A DNA stretch of 64,000 bases from Streptomyces kronopolitis (GTDB lineage Bacteria > Actinomycetota > Actinomycetes > Streptomycetales > Streptomycetaceae), in contig NZ_BMND01000025.1 in the NCBI RefSeq assembly GCF_014646275.1, positions 1 to 64,000 of the forward strand, in the 5' to 3' direction. The notes beneath the pieces are model-generated. The model had not been told where the DNA came from, did no database searches, and saw only the letters and a program-made list of their open reading frames with translations. The translations under genes and the position numbers were made by a program. Below, piece by piece: positions 32,891-40,789 of this stretch (its first letter is position 1; every line of letters starts with the position of its first letter).

Positions 32891-34063
32891 ATGACCGCCA
32901 TCTCCTCGGCGGTCCGGAGCCTCGGCGGGGATTTCCCCGCCGAGGTGTTCGGCCGCACCTATCGCCTCTGGCCGCGCGTCGGCGACTTCTCGGACCTGTT
33001 CACCTGGGACGACCTCAACGAGATCATCGCCCGGCACCGCCTCGAACCCCCACGGCTGCGGCTCTTCAACGACGGCAGCCAGCTCCCGCAACACAGCTAC
33101 TCCCACCCCGTGGTGTCCAAGCGCCACATGGTCTGGCACCGGATCGAGCCCGCCAACCTGCACCACCAGCTCAAGGACGGCGCCTCGCTCGTCCTGGACG
33201 CCGTGGACGCACTGCACCCCGGTGTGGAAGACCTCGCGACCGCACTGGAGCGGCACTTCCGCACCGACGTGCAGGTCAACCTCTACGCCTCATGGACTCC
33301 GAAGGAAGGCTTCGGCGTCCACTGGGACGACCACGATGTGGTGGTCGTCCAACTCGAAGGCGCCAAGCGGTGGAAGATCTACGGCGCCACCCGGATCGAC
33401 CCACTGCGCGTCGACACCGAGGCCCCCGAACCACCAACCGGGGCCCCGGTCGCAGAGATCGTCCTCCAGGCCGGGGACATGCTCTATCTGCCCCGCGGGT
33501 GGTGGCACGCCGTCGCCGCTACCGAAGGCCGGTCCCTCCACCTGACCTGCGGCCTCAAGCCCACCACCGGAGCAGACCTCCTGACCTGGCTCGCGGACCA
33601 ACTGCGGGTCTCGAACACCGTCCGCGCAAACCTGCCGTACTTCGCTCCGCCGGACGAACGGACCACGTATCTCCAAGCCCTGCGCAAGGAGTTCGCTGAT
33701 GCCCTGCATGAAGGGGTGATCGAGGAGTTCATCAACGCCCGGGGCAGCACCGATCCCGGTCGGCCGATGCCGTCACTACCGTTCGTGGACGGCATCCCCG
33801 CGGACGAGAGCCTGTGCGTCCGGCTCACCGCTGCCGGAGCCTGGTACGGCGTGGACGAGATCGGCCACGTCGTGTTCAGCGCCGGCGGCCAGGAATGGAC
33901 GTTCAGCCGTCCGGTCCTCGCTGTGATCAAGCTCCTTCTGAACGGAACCACCGCAACCCTGGGCGAACTGTCGGTAAGCTCCGGGCTCCCCGTCGGCCAC
34001 GTCGCAGCCCTTGTCTCCGAGCTGGTCGAGGCCGGTGTCGCCGCCGTCAGCCGGAGAAGGTAG
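32891..34063 (+). CDS. JmjC/cupin Fe(II)-2OG hydroxylase, ribosomal-oxygenase-like
   Basis: The 390-aa protein has a JmjC-type cupin with the metal triad His144-x-Asp146 (VHWDDHD) and His206 (PRGWWHAV), and the substrate/2OG strand QLEGAKRWKIYG. It matches the YcfD/RoxA ribosomal oxygenase pattern. After a dimerisation region, a winged-helix-like tail (about 325-390; LAVIKLLLNGTTATLGELSVSSG as a region) is present, as in bacterial ROX enzymes that hydroxylate arginine of L16. Here it sits 12 bp after a 33-codon peptide, which contains several Arg and Asp residues. The peptide is the favoured substrate, but a cellular protein is not excluded. Confidence 0.85.
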   Translation: MTAISSAVRSLGGDFPAEVFGRTYRLWPRVGDFSDLFTWDDLNEIIARHRLEPPRLRLFNDGSQLPQHSYSHPVVSKRHMVWHRIEPANLHHQLKDGASLVLDAVDALHPGVEDLATALERHFRTDVQVNLYASWTPKEGFGVHWDDHDVVVVQLEGAKRWKIYGATRIDPLRVDTEAPEPPTGAPVAEIVLQAGDMLYLPRGWWHAVAATEGRSLHLTCGLKPTTGADLLTWLADQLRVSNTVRANLPYFAPPDERTTYLQALRKEFADALHEGVIEEFINARGSTDPGRPMPSLPFVDGIPADESLCVRLTAAGAWYGVDEIGHVVFSAGGQEWTFSRPVLAVIKLLLNGTTATLGELSVSSGLPVGHVAALVSELVEAGVAAVSRRR

Positions 34064-34069
34064 CCGACG

Positions 34070-34924
34070 ATGTTCACTGCCCCTGAGCCTGCTGTCAGGG
34101 ACCGCATGCTCTCCGCCCGCGGGCACGCCTGTGCCCTGATGGGCCTCGTCGAGACCACGGGCGGAGAAGTGTGGGGATACGCGGGCAGGACGCTGTCCGC
34201 GGCCGTCCACACGCCCACGGGTGTCGCATGGCTGCGACTGGTGAGCGACCCTCAAGGGAAGAGCGGCGGGAAGTTGTGGGAAGGCCCCCGGGAGGCGGAA
34301 CAGTCCCTGCCGCCCGCGGTGCCCCGGCCCCGGCTGCTCGGTCTGTGCGACTGGTCGGCAGACGACTGGGACTACCGGGCGGAGCACTACGAGATCGTCA
34401 CGACGCCGCCGGTGGCCAAGAGCCCGGTACTCCACCGCCAGGCAGACCTCCCGGACACCTGGTGGCAGGACCTCCACCGGGCCCTGGCGCACCTCGCACT
34501 CGTCGGTACAAGCCGCCAGGCGGTGCGCGAGCAGTACATCCGGCGCCGCGTACCGGAGTTCACCGGCATCACCCCCGGCGAGATCACCTGGACCACGGCC
34601 CACGGCGACCTCCACTGGGCCAACCTCACCGGCCCGGCACTGACCCTCCTGGACTGGGAGGGCTGGGGCACGGCACCCCTCGGCTACGACGCCGCGACCC
34701 TCTACCTGCACTCCCTGCCGGCGCCGGACGTCGCCGAGCGCATCCGCAAGGAATTCGCCCACGTACTGGACACCCCGGCCGGCCGCATCGGCGAACTGAC
34801 CGCCTGCACGGAAATCCTCCAGGCAGCCGCACGTGTGCCCTTCTACGCCGAACTGGCCGACGGCGTACGGCAGCACCTCAGTCGCCTGAAGGGCTCACGC
34901 TCAGCGGCGGCGCCGTCGGGTTGA
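34070..34924 (+). CDS. APH-fold kinase-like protein
   Basis: The 284-aa protein has the aminoglycoside-phosphotransferase C-lobe: the catalytic loop AHGDLHWANL (Asp180, Asn185) and a DWE in place of DxD (Asp195), followed by GYDAATLYLHSL. The N-lobe is short, and GVAWLRLVSD may be the remnant of the ATP-binding strand, but a canonical Lys is not obvious. It may phosphorylate the peptide or a small molecule, or serve as a binding protein. ATG 34070 is 6 bp after the JmjC stop. The last 24 bp overlap the convergent relaxase gene. Confidence 0.75.
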   Translation: MFTAPEPAVRDRMLSARGHACALMGLVETTGGEVWGYAGRTLSAAVHTPTGVAWLRLVSDPQGKSGGKLWEGPREAEQSLPPAVPRPRLLGLCDWSADDWDYRAEHYEIVTTPPVAKSPVLHRQADLPDTWWQDLHRALAHLALVGTSRQAVREQYIRRRVPEFTGITPGEITWTTAHGDLHWANLTGPALTLLDWEGWGTAPLGYDAATLYLHSLPAPDVAERIRKEFAHVLDTPAGRIGELTACTEILQAAARVPFYAELADGVRQHLSRLKGSRSAAAPSG

Positions 34925-36607
34925 TGATTGTTGCGAGGACGGGACCGCTGCTGCGGTGGAGGCCGTCGCGGTGGGCCGCAGCGCGGTGCTGCGGGCCAGA
35001 GCGGCCTGCGCCCGAGGGCCACGGGCGTGGCGCTGGCCGAGTCGCTGAATGCGCCAGGTCAGCGCACTGGCGGGGTGGCGGGCGTCGTCCAGGGAACGCT
35101 GGCTGAGCGCCTGGTCGAGGACCGTGACCGCGCCGTGGCCCCGCGCCTCTGCCTCGGCGAGCACGGTGGCGAGTGCGTCCCAGGCCCGGTCTTCCACAAT
35201 GCGCTCGGCATGTTCGGGGACGGCCTGCCGTAGGTGGTGGGCGTAGCGGTGCTTGGTCTGCTGGCCGGGAGCCCGGCAGGCGAGGTCGCCGAGTGCAGGT
35301 TCGACGATCGGTCCGTAGGCGGCCTGGAGGTGGACGAGGGTCTGCCGGGCTGCCGCCTCCTGTTGGGCGTGCTGGTGCTTGTGGTGCCAGTGCATTGCGA
35401 ACACCACCGCGGTGAGCGCGGCGTCCAGCAGCATCGCCGCCCCCGACCCGTCGCCTGCCGTACGGGGATGGCTCCAGATGGCTTGGACGCTGCGGCGCAG
35501 GACGCGTGCACTGTCGCGGTCGGCGGTGATCCGGGAGCGGGTGGCGCGCTCGAAGGCAGCGGCGGCCTGCTGCAGTTCGGCCTTCGCCACAGGCGGGGCG
35601 GTGATCGGCAGAAGGTCCAGGACCGCGCCGAGCGCGGCCAATTGCCCCTGGGCCACGTGGTCGTCACCGCGGGTGAGATGGCCGGGGATGCGTTCGGTGG
35701 CGGCGACAGCCTGGTGCCACGGATTGCCCGGCCGGACGGCGATCGGCTCGGGACCGGTGGCGGCAAGGCATTGGCGGATCTTGGGCAGGGAGAGGTCGCC
35801 GGCGAGGGTGGAGCCGGAGAACCACACAGGTTCGCCGTGCTTGTTGACGTCTCCGGGGAGGGCGACGCTGTAGCCGAGCACGTCGCCGGAGGGCCCGGTC
35901 TTCGGCCGCACGGTCACGCCCATCGCGTCCAGCAACGTGAAGAACTCGGCCTCGCTGGATGCGGCGGCCACCGCACGGCGTACCCGCAGGCGCAGGACCT
36001 CGCGGGCTGTGGCGTCCTGGCCCTGGCGCTTGGCCTTGAAGTGCTCCTTGCTGGTCGGTCGCTTGGCGGCGGTGCCGTCGCCGGGCTTGAGCCGCCGGAG
36101 CCCGTAGTCCACTTCGATCTTGCGGGCCTCCTTCTGGACAGCGCGCTGGTCGTAGTCGCGGCGCGGGCGTCGGCCGTCCTGGCGCACCAATGTGGCGGCG
36201 ATGTGGATGTGGTCGTCCGCGTGGCGCACGGCCACCCACCGGCACGCCCCCTCATCCCCGTCAGGCGCGATGCCGGCGGCGGCCACGATCCGGCGCGCCA
36301 CGTCCGCCCACTGCTCGTCGGTCAGGACCGGATCCTCGGGCGCGGCACGGACGGGGCAGTGCCACACGGTGAACTTCGGGGCCTTGTCACCGAGCATCCG
36401 TACGGGCTGGTCGAGCTGTGTGGCGAGCTGGTCGGCCACGTCCTTGGGGTTGCGGTGCGGGCTGCGGCCGGGGTCGGGGGCGAATCCGTTCCAAGAGGCC
36501 ACCAGGTGGGGGTCGGTGTGCTCGTTGGCCCGGCCCTTGCCGAAGAGGTAGCCGACCGTGCGGCGGGTGGCGTGTGGGCCCTTGCCGAGGATGATCTTGG
36601 GTATCAC
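34901..36607 (-). CDS. MobA/VirD2-type relaxase
   Basis: The 568-aa protein has an N-terminal relaxase domain with the metal-binding motif VRHADDHIHIAATLV (HxxxDxHxH style, about residues 130-142), a Tyr-bearing DYDQRA segment after it, and a long helical C-terminus. It should nick oriT and pilot the single strand during mobilization. GTG 36607 starts 4 bp after the MobC stop, so the two are coupled. In Streptomyces, transfer is usually by TraB without a relaxase, so this gene marks an uncommon mobilization route. Confidence 0.85.
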   Translation of the reverse strand: MIPKIILGKGPHATRRTVGYLFGKGRANEHTDPHLVASWNGFAPDPGRSPHRNPKDVADQLATQLDQPVRMLGDKAPKFTVWHCPVRAAPEDPVLTDEQWADVARRIVAAAGIAPDGDEGACRWVAVRHADDHIHIAATLVRQDGRRPRRDYDQRAVQKEARKIEVDYGLRRLKPGDGTAAKRPTSKEHFKAKRQGQDATAREVLRLRVRRAVAAASSEAEFFTLLDAMGVTVRPKTGPSGDVLGYSVALPGDVNKHGEPVWFSGSTLAGDLSLPKIRQCLAATGPEPIAVRPGNPWHQAVAATERIPGHLTRGDDHVAQGQLAALGAVLDLLPITAPPVAKAELQQAAAAFERATRSRITADRDSARVLRRSVQAIWSHPRTAGDGSGAAMLLDAALTAVVFAMHWHHKHQHAQQEAAARQTLVHLQAAYGPIVEPALGDLACRAPGQQTKHRYAHHLRQAVPEHAERIVEDRAWDALATVLAEAEARGHGAVTVLDQALSQRSLDDARHPASALTWRIQRLGQRHARGPRAQAALARSTALRPTATASTAAAVPSSQQSSTRRRRR

Positions 36608-36611
36608 CGGA

Positions 36612-37223
36612 TCACCGCCCCGTGGTCACGCGGCCGATGGCGGTGTCCAGCCGGGCGATGGATGCCTCGACTCGTGCCAGGAGCCGCTGGACGAGGTCGT
36701 GGTGGGGCCAGGCGCCGTCCTCATTGAGGTGCCGGGTGAGCTGGTTGAGGTTGCTGCCGATTTTGCCGAGCTGTCCGTTGGCGCTCATCAGTGCCTTGAC
36801 CGCGGCGCGGTAGTCGGCGACGGCTGCGGTGGGGTCGTCGGAGCGGGCAGCGGCGAGCGACGACTCGGCGACGTAGCCACCGAGCGCCATGTGGCTCAGG
36901 CCAGCGGCTTCCTGGAGGAGGGCGAACTCGTCGTCGTTGTAGCGGGGGTGCACACGCTTCTCACGCAGCTGGGGCTCGCGCAGACGGCGACGCGGGGCAG
37001 GCTCTGGTGGCGCGCTCGGCGACGACTGGCTGGTCTCTCCCCCGGGCGGCTCCCCCAGGTCGCCCGACTCCGGCGCCCCCTCGGCGCCGGACGCCTCCGC
37101 CACCCCTGGGGCGGAGGCCGGGTAAGGACTCCTTACCCGACAACTTGCTGCGTCTGAAGCTGGGGCGGTGGTCATCCGCTGCTGGGACGAGAGGAGTTCG
37201 AGTTCGTCATTTGCGTCATGCAT
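36612..37223 (-). CDS. MobC relaxosome accessory protein
   Basis: The 203-aa protein has a disordered Pro/Glu-rich N-terminal 85 residues, then the MobC ribbon-helix-helix region (REKRVHPRYNDDEFALLQEAA) and the typical helical tail ANGQLGKIGSNLNQLTRHLN. It should bind oriT and help the relaxase. ATG 37223 has GGAG 6 nt upstream. Directly upstream of the relaxase gene, same strand. Confidence 0.85.
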   Translation of the reverse strand: MHDANDELELLSSQQRMTTAPASDAASCRVRSPYPASAPGVAEASGAEGAPESGDLGEPPGGETSQSSPSAPPEPAPRRRLREPQLREKRVHPRYNDDEFALLQEAAGLSHMALGGYVAESSLAAARSDDPTAAVADYRAAVKALMSANGQLGKIGSNLNQLTRHLNEDGAWPHHDLVQRLLARVEASIARLDTAIGRVTTGR

Positions 37224-37316
37224 GTGGGCTCCTGCGAGCGGTGGTGCGGGTGAGGGCCCGCCCCTCTCGTGCTGCTGCGCGGGAGAGGCGGGCAGGGGTG
37301 ACGTGGGATTTGGGGT

Positions 37317-38123
37317 TCAGCCGGTACCTGCGGCGGCCTGGTCGAGTTCGGCCTGCAGCAGGTTCTTGACGTCATCCAGGCGGCTGCGGGAGATGCCGAA
37401 TCCCTTGTCGCGGATCGCCTTTTCGATGTTGCGGCGCGAGACGCGCCCGGCCCGGCCGAGGGGGGCTGTGCGGCCGATGTCGATGGCCTCTTCCAGAGAG
37501 AGGCTTGGCTGGTTGCCTCCGGGCCTGGCGTGCTGGTGCGCGGCTTCCGCCACATGCTCGGTGGCCGGTTCATCCACGGTCTTGGGATTCGTGGCGGGGA
37601 ACGGTGCTGTAGCGCTGGCCGTGTTTCCCCTGGTGTGTGTCTGGCTGTTGTTGTGGCCGTGGCCCTCGATGTCGGGGGCGGTCGGGCGCCGGGCGACGAG
37701 AAGGTAGAAGTGCACGGCTCCGGCCAGGGCGAGTGGCGCGATGGCGGAGATAACGCCGACGGTGATGTCGTCGAGGACAAGTCCTGTGTGGCGGGCCTGC
37801 TCGTTGAGGCGGATGGCATGCAGGACGTTGGCCCAGATGCTTGTGGCGGTCGCGATGCCGACCAGCGCCGAGACATAGAGGCGGGCGGACAGAGGCGCTT
37901 CCCGCAGGGTGAGCAAGGCGCCGATTCCGATCGCGATGAACCCGTCGATGACGAGCGGGAAGGCGTAGGTGAGCGCCGGGTGGATGTGGCTGGCGGCGGC
38001 CATCTGCCGCAGGGCGTCATAGGAGAGCGCGAAGGCCGCCACGGCCAGTAGCGCCACACCTATGCGGATCGCGGCGGCCAGCGGCACCGGGGAAGCGGAT
38101 GGGGCGGTGTGCGGTGCAGGCAA
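37317..38123 (-). CDS. DUF2637 membrane protein
   Basis: The 268-aa protein has four transmembrane segments in the first 150 residues (RIGVALLAVAAFALSYDAL, YAFPLVIDGFIAIGIGALL, LYVSALVGIATATSIWANVL, VGVISAIAPLALAGAVHFYLL, listed as regions) and a soluble C-terminus with a possible HTH (SLEEAIDIG...RRNIEKAIRDKG). DUF2637 proteins are frequent in actinomycete integrative elements and linked to spread/transfer. TTG 38123 with GGAG 8 nt upstream is preferred because codon bias is lost upstream. The frame is open beyond and ATG 38276 is the alternative. Confidence 0.75.
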   Translation of the reverse strand: MPAPHTAPSASPVPLAAAIRIGVALLAVAAFALSYDALRQMAAASHIHPALTYAFPLVIDGFIAIGIGALLTLREAPLSARLYVSALVGIATATSIWANVLHAIRLNEQARHTGLVLDDITVGVISAIAPLALAGAVHFYLLVARRPTAPDIEGHGHNNSQTHTRGNTASATAPFPATNPKTVDEPATEHVAEAAHQHARPGGNQPSLSLEEAIDIGRTAPLGRAGRVSRRNIEKAIRDKGFGISRSRLDDVKNLLQAELDQAAAGTG

Positions 38124-38169
38124 GCGCGGTGCTCCAGAATGCGGGGGCTGACGTGGCCGTGGTCTGGGA

Positions 38170-38299
38170 GACTCGTCGCGACTCGTTGCACGCCTGGTCA
38201 GAGCAGGTACGGGTGCATCGGTGATGTCGAGTCGACTCGTTGTCGGTCTCCGACTCGTCCCCGCGCTGACCTGCATGGAGACGAGTCGCGACGAGTCGT
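38170..38299. repeat. Cluster of GACTCGT(C/T) repeats (iteron/oriT-like)
   Basis: The octamer GACTCGT[CT] occurs at 38170, 38180, 38234 and 38252, and as its complement at 38280 and 38290, with a degenerate copy at 38227. GACTCGTCGCGACTCGT (38170-38186) and ACGAGTCGCGACGAGTC (38281-38297) are exact inverted repeats, and CGAGTCGACTCG (38228-38239) is a palindrome. It lies between the DUF2637 and DUF3631 genes. Options are a replication origin, an origin of transfer or a multi-site operator. Confidence 0.75.
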
Positions 38300-38305
38300 G
38301 CCAGG

Positions 38306-39550
38306 TCAGGCGCCGGTCGTGGAATCCGGCGTGGACTCGGGGCAGTAGCGCGCCCAGGAGTCGGCGAGCTGCAGTCGAGTGAAGCCCTTGGCCTGGACGC
38401 CGCCGTGGAAGCGACGGGTGGCCGAGCTGATCCCGTACTCCTTGAGCAGGATCTGCAGGCCGCGAGGGGTGAGGCCGTTGGCGGTGTGCTCCGGCCAGGG
38501 CGTCTCGTCGTCCTCGTTGAGGAGGGTGAGGAGACGGCTGGTGCGGATAGCCGGCGGGTTCCCATCGGTGGCGAAGGCCCGGCGGATGTCGGCCAGGAGG
38601 CGGATGCCCAGGCTGCTGCTGTCCTGGTCGTGCTCGGCCTCGTGCTTGGCCATGACCCGGCAGGCGGTGCGGGCGAGGTCGGGCCACTGGCCTCCCGCGA
38701 GGTCGGCGACGCACACCAGTGGCTGCCAGGTATCAGCCGCTCGGTCTTCTACCGGCATGACCGGTGTCAACTCCATCGCCTCGGCGTGGAGCGGTGCCAG
38801 CCATGCGGCAAGCCGGTCGCGGAGTGCATGGAGGGCCGGGGTGTCGCGGAAGGTGCGGAACTCCGCCACCTTCTCGCCCGGCCTGCGGCGGCGCATGCGG
38901 ATGACGATCGACCGGTCCATGATCGTGTCGGGCAGGTCGCCGATGCCTGCGAGGGCCGCCATCGCGAACGTGGGGAACTTCGCGACCTCGTGATTGGGAC
39001 CGGAGACCCGGAGGGTGGGGCGGTTGCGCTGGTGTCCCGCGTTGAGCAGGCCGCGCATCTCTTCGTTCTTCTCCGCGACCTTCACGGAGCTGAAGAGCGT
39101 GTCGGCCTCGTCGACCAACAAGGTCGGTGGGGTATCGGTGATCGACCGGAACACCGCTGCGGCCGAGGCGTTGACCGTGATCAGCGGATCGTGGACGGTC
39201 TCGGCGATCACGTCGAGGAGCCGCGACTTGCCGCACCGCTTGGCCGGCCCGACGACGGCCAGCCTCGGGGCGTGCTGCCATGCGGTCTGCAGGTGGGTCG
39301 CCGCCACCCACAGGGTGACCGCCGTGAGGGCTTCCTCGCTCGGCAGCACGACGTACCGACGGATCTGCTCCCGCAGTTCTGTCAGCACCTGCTCTCCCTC
39401 GGAGACCGGGGCGGGGTCGGGCATGACGGTGGGCGGCTCTTCCGGTGACGGCAGAGCATGGGCGTTCGGCTGGCCGGGGACGGCAACAGGCGGCCATACC
39501 GGCTTGACGGAGTTGGGGTTGGAATAGGGCTCGGCTCCCGCGTGTTCCAC
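38306..39550 (-). CDS. DUF3631 ATPase of the element
   Basis: The 414-aa P-loop protein has Walker A GPAKRCGKSRLLD (about residues 105-117) and Walker B TLLVDEADTLF, then sensor-like stretches (RPTLRVSGPNHEVAKFPTFAM). A C-terminal DUF3631 domain covers about 215-400. Such proteins in integrative elements resemble primase/helicase-associated ATPases and are likely to serve replication or maintenance of the excised form. GTG 39550 has GAGGAG 7 nt upstream. The repeats at 38170-38299 follow its stop directly. Confidence 0.82.
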   Translation of the reverse strand: MEHAGAEPYSNPNSVKPVWPPVAVPGQPNAHALPSPEEPPTVMPDPAPVSEGEQVLTELREQIRRYVVLPSEEALTAVTLWVAATHLQTAWQHAPRLAVVGPAKRCGKSRLLDVIAETVHDPLITVNASAAAVFRSITDTPPTLLVDEADTLFSSVKVAEKNEEMRGLLNAGHQRNRPTLRVSGPNHEVAKFPTFAMAALAGIGDLPDTIMDRSIVIRMRRRRPGEKVAEFRTFRDTPALHALRDRLAAWLAPLHAEAMELTPVMPVEDRAADTWQPLVCVADLAGGQWPDLARTACRVMAKHEAEHDQDSSSLGIRLLADIRRAFATDGNPPAIRTSRLLTLLNEDDETPWPEHTANGLTPRGLQILLKEYGISSATRRFHGGVQAKGFTRLQLADSWARYCPESTPDSTTGA

Positions 39551-39783
39551 GGGGCAGCTCCTCGTCTGGCGGTGGCGGGCTTGCACGCCCTTACCGCCGG
39601 GTTGGTTCTTGACGGGCCGTTCGGGGTTGCTGGGGCCTCCGGCGTTGCACCGCCGGGGGCCCCGTCCCGTCTCGCGGGCACCAGGCCATCGCGAGGGAAC
39701 ACGGACCGTACGGCCACACCCGCCAACAGTCCAGCGATTCTGTGTCAGCTCAACGCAGAACCGCCTGCTACGCTGCCGCCCCT

Positions 39784-40014
39784 TCACGCCGCCAGTCCGA
39801 GCAGATGCAGAAGATCCGCGGTGACGACCCGGTAGGCATTGCCGAGCCGCAGGACCTTGCACGGGTAGTCACCCCGCTTCGCCAGGTCGTAGCCCTTGCT
39901 CCGGCCGAGCCCCAAGGCGCGATTACTGGTCTCCAGGTCAACGGCGACAGGTAGCGCAAGCAGATCTCCCCGGCTCATCCCGTTCATTCGTCCGGCAGCG
40001 GCGTTTTCGCGCAT
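39784..40014 (-). CDS. xis: Excisionase-like HTH protein
   Basis: The 76-aa MerR/Xis-type DNA-binding protein contains TSNRALGLGRSKGYDLAKRGDYPCKVLRLGN, the canonical helix-turn-wing of element excisionases (positions about 30-60). ATG 40014 is preceded by AAAGGGA. It faces away from the Xre-integrase pair, sharing the 94-bp gap with the operator at 40102-40114. It should bend DNA at the att site and bias the integrase to excision. Confidence 0.8.
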   Translation of the reverse strand: MRENAAAGRMNGMSRGDLLALPVAVDLETSNRALGLGRSKGYDLAKRGDYPCKVLRLGNAYRVVTADLLHLLGLAA

Positions 40015-40101
40015 GCGGCATCCCTTTCGGTACAGCCCTCGGCGAACGTGACCCTCACGTCCGGCTCCAGGCGTCCACGAACCAGGATCCACAAGCTAAT
40101 G

Positions 40102-40114
40102 TGTCAATGTGACA
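40102..40114. promoter_or_regulatory. Operator-like palindrome over the Xre start
   Basis: TGTCAATGTGACA (5-bp perfect arms) spans the GTG start codon at 40109, with TAAT just upstream as a possible -10. It suggests a leaderless, autorepressed gene controlling both xre-int and xis. Confidence 0.5.
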
Positions 40115-40789
40115 CAACGCGATCGTGATGATGAAGAGGATGGCTTCCCTGAGTGGGAGGACCGGATCAAGGCCAACGTGGCCGGCGAAGTCCGGCGGAG
40201 AAGGAAGGAGATGGGATGGAGCGCTCAGGATCTGGCCGACCGGTGCGAGAGCCTCGGGCATCCCATCCCGCGCAACGTGATCGCCAACATGGAATCCGGA
40301 CGCCGGGCCAGCCTCCCGCTGGTGGACGTCATGGTCCTGGCCGCCGCCCTGGAGACCTACCCGGGCTGCCTGATCTTTCCGGTCGGATACGTCGACCGGG
40401 CCCAGGAACTCCCGTTCCAGGACCTCGTACCCACTTGGGACGCCCTGCGGCGCTTCACCGGCGAGCAGGACGTGCCCGGGCTCGACGCGGGCCTGGTGCC
40501 TGACTTCAAGACTCACGCCAAGCTCGTCAGCACCGCCCTGGCCGCACTCGAAGAGGAGGAACGGGCGAGGTTCACAGCCGAAGCGGCAACCAGCCACGCG
40601 CAGCAGGAAGAAGCCGAACGCAGACGGGCCAAGTTCGCCGACCAGGCCCTGTCCGCCAAGTACCACCTCCGGTATCTCCGCCGGGACCTCCGCGACGACG
40701 GAGCCGTCCCACCTGACCTGCCATCCGCACTGGCCGACGTCGACCCGTCCGAGGGCGACACCCACACCACATTGGAGGAACGCCTTTGA
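40109..40789 (+). CDS. Xre family regulator of the integrase
   Basis: The 226-aa protein has an N-terminal helix-turn-helix (about 20-85; WSAQDLADRCESLGHPIPRNVIANMESGRR as region) and a Glu/Arg-rich coiled C-terminus. GTG 40109 lies inside a palindrome and has no ribosome site, so the transcript may be leaderless. The stop overlaps the integrase TTG start in TTGA (4 nt). This layout implies coupled synthesis of regulator and integrase. Confidence 0.85.
   Translation: MTQRDRDDEEDGFPEWEDRIKANVAGEVRRRRKEMGWSAQDLADRCESLGHPIPRNVIANMESGRRASLPLVDVMVLAAALETYPGCLIFPVGYVDRAQELPFQDLVPTWDALRRFTGEQDVPGLDAGLVPDFKTHAKLVSTALAALEEEERARFTAEAATSHAQQEEAERRRAKFADQALSAKYHLRYLRRDLRDDGAVPPDLPSALADVDPSEGDTHTTLEERL

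Noticed and set aside
39768..39959. 63-aa frame overlapping xis
   Set aside because: It is a shifted-frame shadow of the excisionase gene with a poor start.
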